From: Homarus americanus
Taxonomy: Eukaryota > Arthropoda > Malacostraca > Decapoda > Nephropidae
Length of the DNA stretch: 64,000 nt
Assembly: GCF_018991925.1 (NCBI RefSeq)
Contig: NW_024744357.1
Coordinates: 3,681,658-3,745,657 of the forward strand
Direction: 5' to 3'
The translations under genes were made by a program, and so were the position numbers. The notes beneath the pieces were generated by a model. The model ran no database searches. It was not told the origin of the DNA and saw only the letters and a list, made by a program, of their open reading frames with translations. Positions 45,801 to 58,804 of the stretch are shown here, piece by piece. Each line of letters begins with the position of its first letter. Within the stretch, counting starts at the first letter, position 1.

Positions 45801-46258
45801 GGGTCTCATAAACAGTGTTGGTGAGCAAAACTTCAACTGCTTAGCATGTCGTTAAGAAATGCCATAGTTACTGGGTTAAAGGTGAAAATAATGCTGTGAT
45901 AATACACCAAAAGTGACAGAACAAAATTAATATAGTTGTAGACTTTGATAGACAGAAATGATTAAGAGGCAGAATTTTTTTTGTCAACTATGAGGAAGAC
46001 GCCATATTTGACCCAAAAATTTCCTAAATATAAAGAAATGATCTACTTAAATAATTATATTTCTTGTTATGCCTCAGAGGTTAAGTTGGTTAGGTTTCAA
46101 TTTCCTCTTCAAAATGTCACTTACAAAAACCAGAAAAAGGTCATATCCACATTATTGATCAAATCGCTATCCATTAATGTCACTGTATTTATTTTCGTGT
46201 TTCTAAGTTTATTTAAAATACCAAGAACTCATGTAAAATTACCCAATGGTCAAATATC
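42026..46258. other. Noncoding region without recognised genes
   Basis: Apart from a GC-rich patch at 42040-42160, a (GT)n tract at 42850-42897 and a CGG-rich patch at 43560-43600, I see no coding or element signal. Frames such as 43383-43652 and 44591-44815 match nothing I know. Confidence 0.45.
42850..42897. repeat. (GT)n microsatellite
   Basis: A GT run with one TAT interruption. Confidence 0.92.
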
Positions 46259-48010
46259 GTGTATCAAACTAAAACACGAGAAAAGATTGGACCAATACGG
46301 TCAGACACCGGCGAGCTCACTGATAACGACAGAGAAATGAGAAATAATTTGAATAAATATTTTTCAACAGTTTTTACCGAAAATTTAAACATGATACCCG
46401 AGGCACCGACTCTATTCAGAGATAGTGAAGAAAACAAATTAAGCGAGATAGTAGTGACTAGTAACGATGTTAGTAAGCAAATAGACAAACTAAAGCCTAA
46501 TAAGTCACCTAGTCCCGATGAGATATTTGCCAGAGTATTAAGAGTGTAAGGAGAAGGCTTAGTATACGCCCAGCAAAGTTGTTTAACATGTCCTTAAAAA
46601 CAGGTGTATTGCCAGAATCCTGGAGGATAGCCCAGATAATTCCACGATTTTTCAGAAGGGGATAGATCACTATCACTCTAACTACCGCCAATCAGTCTAA
46701 CATCAATAGTAGGCAAATTACTGGAAGCAATCATTTCAAACTCTATTCGAAATCACCTGGAGAAGCACAGATTGATCAATGATTCCCAGCATGGCTTCAC
46801 AAGCGGACGTTCTTGTCTAACTAATCTATTAACATTCTTTTCATCAGTTTCGAATCGGTGGACGAGGGGCACAATTATGATGTGGTATATCTCGACTTTA
46901 GCAAAGCCTTCGACAGAGTCCCCCACGAAAGACTAATTAGAAAGGTAGAAGTTCATGGCATCAAAGGTAACATCCTTAAATGGATTAGGGCGTGGTTACA
47001 GGACAGGAAACAGAGAGTGAGCATTAACGGCACTAAGTCCCATTGGAGCAACGTCACAAGTGGAGTTCCCCAAGGCTCAGTACTTGGACCATTATTATTT
47101 ATTATATACATAAACGACATAGATATCGGCATAGACAGCAACATAAGTAAATTTGCTGATGATACTAAAATAGGACGTGTTATTAAATCCGACGAGGACT
47201 CAGCAAACTACAGGAAGATCTAAACAAATTTTTCGAATGGTCTGAAAAATGGCAGATGAAATTCAACGTGGACAAATGTAAAGTACTCAGTATAGGAGAT
47301 GTAAACAGGAACCAGATACCAGATGAACAACGATGCCATGAGAAATCCGACTGTGAGAGAGATTTAGGAGTAATGATAAGTAGGAACCTAAAGCCAAGTA
47401 AACAATGTGTATTTCTCGTAACAAGGCTAATAAAGTATTAGGTTCATACAAAGGCGTGTTAGTTACAAGACTAGCGAGGTCATCCTAAAACTGTATCTTG
47501 CTCTTGTGAGACCACAACTAGGATTATAGCAGTTCAGTTCTGGTCACCGTATTACAGAATGGATATAGAATCCTTGGAAAGATTCGAGAGGAGAATGACA
47601 AGACTAATCCGGGCATTAGGAACCTTGAGTATAGAGACAGGTTAAAGCATCTTAATTTGCACTCTCGAGAGACGTAGAGCGAGGGCGACCTGATAGAGGT
47701 GTAAAGTGGAAGGCAGGGCTAAACAAAGGGGACATTACAAAGGTACTCAAACTATCCAACCAGGAGCGAACTCGTAACAATGGTTTTAAATTAGACAAAT
47801 TTAGATTTAGCAGGGAAATAGGTACTGGTTTGGAAACAGAGTAGTGGACGAATGGAACAAGTTACCAAATATCATCATTAACTCGAATACGCTGAATAGC
47901 TTCAAACATAGGTTGGATGCTTATATGAGCAATAGGGGTTGGGTGTAAACGGGACTGCCCAGTATGGGCCAATAGGCCCGCTGCAGTTTCCTCCATTCTT
48001 ATGTTCTTAT
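46259..48010 (+). mobile_element. CR1-like LINE, longest copy, inactivated
   Basis: In order: [20 protein letters not shown] and LNKYFSTVFTE (RT finger), KPNKSPSPDEIFARVL, then RT palm YDVVYLDFSKAFDRVPHERL, SGVPQGSVLGPLLFIIYIND and the catalytic FADD (in SKFADDTKIG), then the thumb/connection segment shared with the copies at 8.9 and 17.0 kb. At least five frameshifts (for example near 46550, 46680, 46855, 47222 and 47420) kill the frame. The 3' end is CCATTCTTATGTTCTTATG, two direct TTCTTATG units, the CR1-type microsatellite tail. The endonuclease is missing. Confidence 0.93.
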
Positions 48011-48808
48011 GTATGTAATGTTATATAAGTCCTCCACACACACACACACACACACACAAGAACTTTTTAATTATCATTTATAAAGATTCATCTAAGATAA
48101 TTATAATAAATAACATCGTTGAAAAAGGTAAAATATTGTGATGGTAAATAGATAGCCTAGTACACTCTGGCTACCAGTATTTCTCCCCCACACCTCTCAT
48201 AGTTGACGTAAAAATTATACACATATTTCAGCAACAATCATGAAATTAATGTATAACGCAAAAAATCTCAGTGTCTGTCAGATTTTGGAGACGCAGAACA
48301 CATTATCCAGTTAAAACTGAAAGGCCAGACATTGGTTACAGAAGCAGTAGCCTAGCCAATACGAAGCAAGGTTAAAAATATAATGACCACTCTAAAAATA
48401 TTTTGCCTCTACCAATTATTGTCTTTGACTTTGTACCGCTTTTAACTTCATTCACAAATCCTAGTCTCTGTGGCCCCACCCCACATCAATAATGCAACTT
48501 ATGAAGTGACTTGTGTATACACGGAAGATCCCCATACAATAAACTGAAGCCAAAGTCAACCCCCAGTTCAGAACAAAGGATGTGAGGGAGGAGGGCGGGG
48601 GGTGAGGTGAGGAGAGAGGGGGGAAAACACTGATCATGAAGTAGGTGGAGGTATAACTCTGACACATCACTAAATATAACACGGAAACTGGTGAGGTCAC
48701 GTTGGGTTTAGTGCTCGCTAGGTATAAGGAAATGGCTGTATGGTAAGTAAATATTGAGCTTTCTATATGTGGTGGTGGTGTAAGGCAGAAGGTGATGTTC
48801 GGCCGTTG

Positions 48809-48863
<55 letters not shown>
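48809..48863. repeat. (TTA)n microsatellite
   Basis: About 18 TTA units. Confidence 0.95.
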
Positions 48864-50600
48864 GTTATTGTTGTTATTATTACGCTATTATCATTAGCAT
48901 TAGTATTAAAGCCATTTTAATTGACGAAAAAGGATATATTTTTAGTCAGTATCATCTACATGTAAATACAAACATTAAATACTAGTACTGTATACGATGC
49001 TATAATGTATGACTGTCCTTAAAACAACTACAGTAAGGATTTTAAGAGTGTAATTAGTTTAACACATACAGTACAGTACACTAGTCATCAAGAACTAAAG
49101 ATGATAGATTTATTTTCGATATCTCTATCTCGGTTAATTTTACTTTTGCACCACCCTGTATATTCTTTTTTTTTTCCATCTGAGGGCTGATAGTAAACAA
49201 ACACGGTATCAATATGTAATGGTCAACCGGCCGTCCATTACGAAGAGCAGATGAATGTGTGTGGGTGGTGGACGCGATCAAGTTTCCGCCGCTCGTTTTA
49301 TTAGTGTCTACGAGTGTGTGTATGTGTGTGTGTCTTTCCAATCTCTACAGGAAGAACAGTATAAAGGTATATCATGAGTATATCCTTAATGAAATGCCAA
49401 AGATTATCTCCAAATATTAAAGGCATTGACCTAATTACCATAAAAAAATACCTGTATACAAAATTGTTCTCAGTTCCCAAACATTTTCAAAGGCGTACAG
49501 TAGCTTCCATTGGGGTTGATTTGAACAATTTCGAAGGTGTGGAATTTAATGATTTCTTGGGAATATGATAATATGTATATTTTACGTCATCTGTTTGTCT
49601 ATATAAATTATTCTGTGTCATATTTTAGCTATATAACTTGTCGTGTATAGCGATACGAATCCATATCTGTTTAGCTATACAAATTATTCTGCGTTATCTG
49701 CTGAGTTATATACTGTAAATAAATCATTCTGTCGTCTGTTTGCCAATATAAATTAATAGTCACCTCACATTATTAAAACACTTATCTTAATTAACCACTA
49801 AGTCATTCTGAGCCAAGTCCAATTACTACACCACACGCCATAAGACAGTACACATACAACTGTACAGTATACACGCCAATACAATAATTATACCAAAGAC
49901 GTCATTTACAGTTCAAATATCTCTGTCAATACAATGAATAATCAAATCCAAATTATTATAGTAGTGACAGCATTTACACTCCTAACTAACCGTGTAAATA
50001 ATGTAATCCTATTTAATACAACAGTGACGGTAACTTAAGCACCTCGACAGCACTGTATGTATATAGCGTATATAATTATGAGCCGCTAATGGCAGAGGAG
50101 GTATCTACATGACAACGACAACAGTGACGAGATGCACGTTACTCCTCGAGGCAGCCTCATCATTCCTCCCTCTGAGATAATATTAGATACGGCGCTGAAG
50201 ACCTGCTTTCACGCCACACTACCTCACTCGTTCACTCTCACTTACTCCCTCTCAATTCTTCCTTCACTCACTCACTCACTCACTTGTCCTTCCTCACTCA
50301 CTAACCTAACATTCAATTAACCTAACCTAACCAAACTGTACATTGATTTCACTAATCTTACCCCAAAATCCAATGTTTTATTAATATTATTATTATTATT
50401 ATTCACGTCCATCTTCAGGAATTAGGTTTTTTTTTCAGTGTATTATTACCTGTTAGATAGTCAGCTCTGTCTACCTGTCTCTTATTAATTGCCTTTCCTC
50501 TCTTTGTTTAGTCTGGGGATGAAAGATGAAACAGTGTCTGAACAGGAGGACAGGGTAGAGGATAGTGATGATAAGTAAGCATAGGTGACAATAGTAAACA
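48864..50600. other. Noncoding region
   Basis: This is AT-rich unique-looking DNA with short TCACTCAC and TTAACCTAACC tracts near 50260-50335. No gene was recognised. Confidence 0.45.
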
Positions 50601-50606
50601 AGTAGG

Positions 50607-50643
<37 letters not shown>

Positions 50644-50697
50644 TGTAAAGTTTTTCATATCGAGCTCTACTTTTTACACACTTCTATAGATACTTCG

Positions 50698-50850
50698 AGG
50701 AGAGAGGTGGCCACGTGGTTACAGCGCTCAATTCCTGTCTTTAGGTTGGTTCATGCCGCCGGATCACCCAGCTAATAGTGGGTACCTAACTTTCAAGCTC
50801 AGGAAGTAAAAGCAGTCTAGTGACGTACCGAAAAAGGTTAAGGTGTATTT
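50698..50850 (+). mobile_element. Candidate tRNA-derived SINE
   Basis: TGGCCACGTGGTTACAGCGC resembles an A-box region, GGTTCATGCC at 50748-50757 a decayed B box, and GTGGGTACCT lies further on. The A-B spacing of about 33 nt fits an internal RNA polymerase III promoter. Both boxes have mismatches. Confidence 0.45.
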
Positions 50851-51385
50851 GAACTATTGGAATTATTTTTTTTCATGTTTTCACAGTCTGTCTTATGAGT
50901 TACACTAATTACTAACCACCACTACACACCCTCAGTCGATCCATGAAGACATCTGTTGAAAATCCATTACGTAGAATTTCTGCCTACCAAAACTTATTAA
51001 TACTCCAGACTGTGTGGAACTTCCTGCCACTGAGCGTTTTTCCTGCGTTATATAACCTTAAGTCAGTTCAAATTATCTTGCTTGAAATATCTCCAGTCTT
51101 TGGCAAGGGGTCGTCTCCTCGGTGAATAGTTTGGAGAAAGACACTCGTACAGGAGCCTAAAGAGGCGAGAATTGTTGCACGGTGACTACATTATTTCTCG
51201 TCTAATAGGTGAAATTAATTTCTCGGAGTGTCAACAAATTATATCTTGGTTGGTATTATTCTCACCAACACGAGTTAGGTACACAGATAGCCTCGTTTAG
51301 TTTACAATTTATTGACAAAGCTTGGAATACAGTTTGCCTATTCCGAGTAATTCAGTCAGGTCTTGACACTGAGGGTGGTATCACT

Positions 51386-51600
51386 TCTCACTGCCACGCA
51401 GGACAGAGGTTCATACACAAAGACATACATCATATTCACTAACAGTATATATAGGTCAGATTCATGTGGCTTGATGTCGCTGTTCACTGCCATGCAGGAC
51501 AAAGGTTCGTACACAAAGAAATACATATATAGGTCAGAGTCATGTGGGTGATGTCACTGTTCACTGCCATTCAGGACAGTGGTTCATATACATTGGACGT
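51386..51600. repeat. Tandem repeat, 75-95 bp units x3
   Basis: Each unit carries TTCACTGCCA(C/T)GCAGGACA-AGGTTC, CACAAAGA-ATACAT and a GGTCAGAxTCATGTGG block. Unit starts are near 51386, 51481 and 51556. Confidence 0.75.
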
Positions 51601-52980
51601 CATATTCTAGTTGAAGACTAATTAGTGTGGGCTAGCAAATTTTGGATAAACAGCAAGAATATCCTCAAGCACCCCTGATTCAATGTAGTAATTACAAAGT
51701 TCATGATAAAATAAGCCAGGTGGCCTGAAGTCTTTGACAGTGTCACATTCAACAATATAGTGTTCAAGTGTATGCTTTAAAGGTTTATCACAAAGTTTAC
51801 ATGCTGAGTGTTCCGGTATGGGTACAGCGTTACTAACTTGCCAGATGTGTCTGTATCCTAGCCTAATTCTGGCCACAACTATATCACATTGTTTAGTTCT
51901 GTCCTTACAGTGTATGTTGGCCATACCGGTACCTCTTGTCACAAAATTTGTCATATTTACTAATGCTACAACTGCCAGGTCTCGCTGTTTTTAAGTACAG
52001 CATTGGATAGGCCAAGGTCACAGTCAACATTTTCTTTCTTACATGCCTCATTGGCCAGTCTATACACAGTCATGATACCTAATTCCAACATGGGACGGAA
52101 TCCACACAAATTCGATACGAGAGTTGTTCTCATTGGCAGTTATCACATTTCTTTTAATATCACATACAACTTTAGACATAGAGCCTGACGGGCTGTTCAT
52201 TGATTTCAAAGCACTTTGAGAGTCACAGAATATCACCCCACCTCCATTTTTTTTAAGGTAGTCTGTAGCTAATTAGATTCCAGTTAGTTCAGTTTGTGTT
52301 GTGCTGCCCAGTTGTTCAGCCTTTGCTTGTTTGACACTATCATCTCTTTTTCTTTATATATTACAATTGCACAGCCTGTTCTACCTGTGTTTGTCTGCAC
52401 AGAACCATCAGTAAAAGCATAACATTCACTTGATTTAAAACTCTCTATGTGTCTGTTAATAGTTCTAGTGTGACACATCTCACCACATCGGTGTTTAACA
52501 TTTGCTTACTACCAACAGGAGTGTAATTAATTGGAACTGATATATCCAACCAAGGAGGAAGGGCATTACTGGGTTCGTCTGGGGTGATTGGGACATTAAG
52601 TTTCAAGAGATCTGCAAAACTTTTATGAAGCCACGCCCCCAAAGAGTCTTTTGTGGAAGGTTAGCGAGATAGTCGAGATTACTTAGATTGAACATCAACT
52701 CAGTTTGAGCTGTAGTTTGGGGACCATTGTTCTTCAAAACTTTGACACAAAACATGGTATTAAGTAGAGCTATCCTCTCAGATAGGAGGGCAGCCCGATC
52801 TCTTTCCTCATGTTTACAATTCTGCTAGATTTTTTGGCATCCTAGAATGATGCGCATGGCTTCATTTTGCACTACCTCAAGGCTGTTGAGTTGTTTAGGC
52901 GGAAGAGTCACAAGATGGAGAGCATGATAGTCAACAAATGAAAGTGTGTTGGTGTAAAGGACGCTACAGATATAAAAGTC
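51600..52980 (-). mobile_element. Non-LTR retrotransposon 3' half with RNase H (I/jockey-like), broken
   Basis: Minus-strand frames, in order: LTLPPKQLNSLEVVQNEAMR (RT C-terminal connection), a spacer, then CYAFTDGSVQTNTGRTGCAI (RNase H core with its first Asp), then VVARIRLGYRHIWQVS with HSACKLCDKPLKHTLEHYIVEC (a Cys/His C-terminal segment) and ending YPKFAS. Stops and shifts break it near 52830, 52490, 52270 and 51960. The RT palm is not present, so it is 5'-truncated. Confidence 0.82.
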
Positions 52981-53184
52981 AACAATCTATTAAATAAATA
53001 ACATAATAACACAAAATTTAACGTAATACACTATATGAAAGATGCCGTTTAGTCTCGAATTCTCAAGGGTTCATACATTGAAATTTCCAAGTAAATGGAA
53101 ATGTTTAAAAGCTCTGGACTGCCTAACGTTAAATACAACACAAAAATAATATTCAAAACATTAAAAATACACCATGAACCTACC

Positions 53185-53405
53185 TTAACTAGAGACATCC
53201 ACAATATCACCAGTTGAAGGACGAATATTAACAGGCTTTACTGCTTCCAACCATCCCGTATACACACACACAACACATAGTTACTCTCCTTCAGAGATAC
53301 ACAACGAGGCGCCCTGTGTTGACGTACATATAGCAGACGCGTGACAAAAACCTTCCCTACACATGGTCGTATATTGTGGGAGGTGACACTGACTTGACGC
53401 TTCCC
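53185..53405 (-). promoter_or_regulatory. Candidate minus-strand promoter / first exon
   Basis: On the minus strand an initiator-like GTCAGTGT lies near 53388. About 190 nt later a donor-like AAG|GTAGGT follows (exon edge about 53185). A 60-codon frame (53420-53238) matches nothing I know. No downstream exon was identified, so this is only a candidate. Confidence 0.25.
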
Positions 53406-53934
53406 CAAGTTCCCCAGCAACGCGGATTTAGAGGACGCGGGGCTAGCAACAAGAGCAGATTACTTCTAACAGTATTTTTTATTCATGTTTATGTTGCGAG
53501 GATCAGCTGTTTGAAGGTTGTGTTAATAAAAAGTAAAGTTTTATATTATTTTAAGTCATATATTGTATATTTAACGATTTATTTCACGTGTTTATACTGC
53601 ATTTTTAAATTATTTACGTACGTGTCTGTTCGCCTCTCCTCTTGAACCACGAACCCCGAGATTCACAGACCTGAATCCGAAGCATTTATGGTGTTCTTGA
53701 AGAGCAGTGGCTGTGTTTACATGTGTCCCCGGCTCATTAGTCAGAAGTATACGACATCTTGATCCAGTCGCGTCTCGAAGGTCAACGTGAATAAATTTCA
53801 AGTTTTACTGATTAATTTCCTGTAAAGTTGACATTTCTTTGTCTGTTTGGCTTGTATCCCTAACCTACTTTATCTCATCTACTTATCAATCCATTATCAA
53901 ATTTCTCCTCCATTCCTAACCTATTCCTCCACTT

Positions 53935-54360
53935 ATCAACCCCCTTCTTCCACCACAAACTCCCTCCACCACAACCCCCTCTTTCCACAACACCCCTCCT
54001 CTTCCACCACAACCCCCCTTCCACCAACCCTCCTCTTCCACAACCCCCCTCTCCACCACAACCCCTCTTCCACCACAACCCCCCCTTCCACCACAACCCT
54101 CCTCCTCTCCCACCACAACCCCCTCCTCTTCCACCACAACCCCTCCTCCCTCTCCCACCACAACCCCCCTCCTCTTCCACCACAACCCCTCCTCTTCCAC
54201 CACAACCCCCTCCTCTTCCACTACAACCCTCCTCTCTTCCACCACAGCCCCCTCCACCACAACTCTCTCTCCACCACAACCCCCCTCCTTCCTTCCACAA
54301 CCTCCCTTCCTCCACCACAACCCTCCTTCTTTCCACCACCCCCTTCCACCACAACCTAAT
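53935..54360. repeat. Pyrimidine/CCACCACAA-rich minisatellite
   Basis: Imperfect units of about 20-25 bp built on CCTCTTCCACCACAACCCCC. Long Gly/Val-rich minus frames and Pro/His-rich plus frames are artefacts. Less ordered C/T-rich sequence continues to about 54810. Confidence 0.9.
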
Positions 54361-54969
54361 ACCTTCCTCTTGTTGCTACTTATACACCTTCTTCCCCCAT
54401 CACACTACTATAACTCCTTTTTCCACTCATCCCTAGTAGCTCCTTATCTCCCTTCCGTTACCTCTCTCTCTTTCCTCCTTTCCCCTCTCAACGGTCTCTG
54501 TCAACAGCCCCCTCACTCCTCCTCCTCTACGCCAACTCTTCCTCTCGCACTCATTACTTTAACTCTCTCCCTCTCACCCACTCCATCACCACACCTCTCT
54601 CCACCTTTCCCACTCCACCACCACACCCATCTCCACCTTTCCCACTCCACCACCACACCCATCTCCACCTTTTTCATTCATCACCATAACTCTCCATCAC
54701 GACGCCTCTTTCATCTCCCTCTCCATCACCAACCCTCTCCCTCACCCCCAGTCCCTGCCCTCTCCAACTCAGTCACCACTCCCCACTCGTCCCTCTCCCC
54801 ATCACCCCAGCCTTAGTCTCCCCTTGTGTGGTAGTGGCACTTGTACTGCGTGTGACGGAAGGCTGGCACCCCCGGATCTATTTTTGCCTTGAGTGCCAAA
54901 CCTACAGCATGGCACTGACACCACAAGCCGTCAAACACGTGTCTTTCTCAATCGTAGTAGCGATGAGGG

Positions 54970-55088
54970 GAGGAAGAGAGGAGGAAGAGGAGGAGGAGAA
55001 GTATGGAGAAGGAAGAGTAAGAAGAGGAAGAATAAGAAGAGGAGGAAGAATGAAATTATGGAGGAAGGAAGAAGAATATGATTGGGAA

Positions 55089-55133
<45 letters not shown>
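54970..55133. repeat. GA-rich tract ending in (GA)n
   Basis: AGGAAGA-type purine repeats pass into a perfect GA run at 55092-55133. Confidence 0.9.
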
Positions 55134-55137
<4 letters not shown>

Positions 55138-56088
55138 TTCACTCTATCTCTTGTAGCAGTTCTCCACTTTCCATCAGGCAGGAACAATTCAACACGAGTC
55201 ATCAAACACTTCAAGATGGCGGCAGTATTAGATAAAGACTCTACCTCAGTGTAACAATAATTTATGTTTTATATTTACCTTTTCTTATCATTGTTATTCT
55301 TTTATTTACTTTTCTTATCCCGTCGGTATACAAAAGTAAAATAAAATAGTTCCCCCGAGGTAACAGCGCATCCGTTTTTTGTTTCACACTAATCCATAAA
55401 TCTGAAAATATCCTGAAAGTTTAGGTTAAGGTAGGTTAGGATACGATGGGTTAGGTTATGGAAGGTTGGGTTAAATTGGGGTAAGGATAGGTTAGGTTAA
55501 GTCATCCCAGATTACATTAGATTTGTTTAAGTTTCTTTATAGTAGGTTAGATCAGGGCAAGACGAGTTTGGGTTAGGCATAATAACTTTACCCCACAGTC
55601 GTAACCAATAAACGTAACGAGCAGGAACAGCTGTATCCCTCACGTGGCCATCTGGGCGTCAACAACTGATAAAGGCGAAGTCATTAATCACTCGTTCGAC
55701 CACACCAAGATGACAGCCCCCCCCCTTGACGGCACGCGACGACCAGCTGCAGTGACGACTTTTTGTTTTCTCCAGAGGAACCAATGTTTACTGAACACAA
55801 CTTACCCATAGATAACAAAAATAAACAACAGTGAGAATGTTTACCTTGTGTCCTAAACATAACAATAAATACGACTAATAAACGGAAGAATGAATTTGTT
55901 TTTTATACGTAGATACAAATGTATGATACGCTGGACCGAATGTTTACAGCAACAGGGCAATGAAAAACAAAATAATAAAAGTAATTAAAGAAAATAACAT
56001 TAGTATAAATATAACCGGAGAAATAGGGGGATTAATAATGTATGTGTGAGAATATAATGGTCTAGTAATAAGTGATTAAGATGGAGAT

Positions 56089-56091
<3 letters not shown>

Positions 56092-56133
<42 letters not shown>

Positions 56134-57045
56134 TATTACATACACACATACATACACACGCACACATACACACACATACATGCACATACATACATACAAA
56201 CATCATACACACACACACACACATGCACATACACACACAATACACATGCACATACACACACACCCCAACACCACTCCCCAACACACCGCAACACCACCCT
56301 CCAACACACCCCAACACTCCACTCCCCAACACACTGCAACACCAATTCTCCTCCACACCCAACACCACTCCTCCAACACACCGCAACACCACCTCCTCCA
56401 ACACACACCCAACACCACTCCCCAACACACCGCAACACCACTCCCCCAACACACCGCAACACCACCCTCCAACACACCCCAACACCACCTCCTCCAACAA
56501 CACACCCCAACACCCACCCCTCCTCCAACACACACACCCCTGCCAACACCACTCCTCCCCAACACACCCCAACACACCCCAACACCACTCCCCAACACCA
56601 CTCCTCCAACACACCCCAACACCACTCCCAACACACCGCAACACCACTCTCCTCCAACACACCCCCAACACCACTCCTCCCCAACACACCCCAACACCAC
56701 TCCTCCAACACACACCTCAACACCACCACCTCCCCAACACCACATCCCTCCCCAACACACCCCCAACACCACCCCCCCAACACCACTCCCCTCCTCCAAC
56801 ACACCCTCCCAACACCACTCCCAACACACCGCAACACCACTCCTCCTCCAACACACCCCAACACCACTTCCCTAACACACCCCAACACCACTCCTCCTAC
56901 AACACACCCCCAACACCACTCCTCCAACACACCCCATCACCACCTCCTCCAACACACCCCAACACCACTCACCTCCAACACACCCCCCAACACCACCACC
57001 TCCCAACACACAACCCAACACACCCCAACACCACTCCCCTCCTAC
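56092..57045. repeat. (CA)n grading into CCCCAACACCACTCC minisatellite
   Basis: CA and CATA tracts (56092-56265) pass into about 780 nt of imperfect units such as AACACCACTCCTCCAACACA. Open frames of more than 200 codons on both strands are composition artefacts. Confidence 0.92.
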
Positions 57046-57136
57046 GCACCTACCTCCTGTTCTGGCTCATAGGTCGTTCGCCAGGTCGTATATTCTTGTT
57101 GGTGATTTGGTGGTGAAAAACGCATCCTTAATAGCG

Positions 57137-57207
57137 TAACCTAACCTAACCTAAGCTGGGTTGGGTTAGGTTAGGTTAGGTTAGGTTAGGTTAGGTTAGG
57201 TTAGGTT
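57137..57207. repeat. Head-to-head (CCTAA)n / (TTAGG)n tract
   Basis: Three to four CCTAA units (57139-57154) meet, across GCTGGGT, a run of about eight TTAGG units. Confidence 0.93.
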
Positions 57208-57776
57208 AATCTACAGGTTAAGCAAACTAGGGGGTGTCTAATCTTCACGTAATCCACAATAAAACCCACTTAACTGACCATTTTCAAAACCCAGACTGTA
57301 CAGTATATTGCACCCCCCCCCCTTATATAGATACACTGCCCCAGTTAGTGTGAACCTCCAATCATCCATAACAGCTACCAAACACACAAACACATCCCCC
57401 TCAACCACGGGACTGACTGACACACACGCGCCAGACCTCCTTCATTTGTTTGGCCATAAAAACGTGAGGCAGCGCAAGCAAGCAGGGGTAAGAGTGAGGT
57501 TGACGCATAGGTGAAGATATTTGCTTTGTATAATGTATAATTTGCTATGTATATTGTATAAACCTTGTATACTCGTCTATTAAATTGATAAAAAAAATAT
57601 CCCAGGAGAGAGAGAGAGAGAGAGAGCTGTGTTGTTCTATGTATTCACCAAGGCGTCGTAAGTTTAACTGTCTAATGTAAATAAATTCTATCGACAAAGA
57701 GTTCATGGGGGTGTGGACTGTGTTGAGACGTGGCATCTTGTTCTGCCATAGTTTCTCTGATCGTCTCTCGTAGGGC

Positions 57777-57885
<109 letters not shown>

Positions 57886-57934
57886 TGTACATGTGTATAA
57901 GTAACATTTGAAGATTAGGAAACGGTAAACAGTA

Positions 57935-57935
<1 letters not shown>

Positions 57936-57968
<33 letters not shown>
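57936..57968. repeat. (GT)n microsatellite
   Basis: About 16 GT units. Confidence 0.95.
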
Positions 57969-57969
<1 letters not shown>

Positions 57970-58253
57970 GGCACCCAGACTGGAGGTATCACTCGGGAGG
58001 GGGGGGGTCAAGAGTCGTATGTCTCTGTATTTATATAATGTGTCGTTGGTGGATGAACCTCTTCCTTAACTACACTCCCCCATCTCTCCCTCATCACCCT
58101 CTCCTCATTTCTTCATCACCCCCTCACCCCTCCTCTCATCACCCCTTCCCTCACCCCCCACCTATAAACCACAAAGAACGTAACTCCCTCACTATTGTTT
58201 ACCTGACTTTATTTCACCTGATGATTACACGCCCTAACGCTACCTGGTGAGCA

Positions 58254-58318
58254 AGGTAAGGTAAGGTAAGGTAAGGTAGGGTAAGGTAAGGTAAGGTAAG
58301 GTAAGGTAATGTAAGGTT
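58254..58318. repeat. (GGTAA)n array
   Basis: About 13 GGTAA units, with single GGTAG and TGTAA variants, ending in GGTTAGG. Confidence 0.95.
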
Positions 58319-58804
58319 AGGGTCATTATAATAGTGATATAGAAGAAATATTCTCCAAAATACTATATACATCAGTGGTCGTCGTGGTCACTGCAAAAAA
58401 AAATAAAAAAATCTACCACCGCTCTCTACGCGTCAAAACCCTACCATACCATACCTATAAAAACACTACCTATATATGTGTGTTATATAGTCCATACGCC
58501 TATACACCGCCCTATATATAGACCAGGCTGTCACTAGTGTTATCCTATAGGCTTTTGAGATGTGTGTGGTGCAGCGCTATCGTGTGACTTAGGGGATCTT
58601 ACACACCTCAAACGGTTGTCAGTTCCTAGAAGTGTTTACTTAAATCGTAAAAAAAAGAGGTGTGGAGGGGGTAGAGTGGGGGGATGAGAGGGGCGGCGGC
58701 GTGGGGTGGTGAGGAGGGTGGAGGGGTGGAGTGGGGTGCAGAGGAGATTACAGAAGTGAGGGGTGAAGAGGGGCGAGGGAACATGTGTGGTGTGTGTGTG
58801 TGTG

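Noticed and set aside
53875..54359. Long Gly-rich and Pro/His-rich frames of 130-170 codons
   Set aside because: Composition of the CCACCACAA repeat keeps all frames open on both strands; no family similarity.
56000..57116. Frames of 217-297 codons on both strands
   Set aside because: They overlap each other in several frames and reflect CA/CCCCAACA repeats only.
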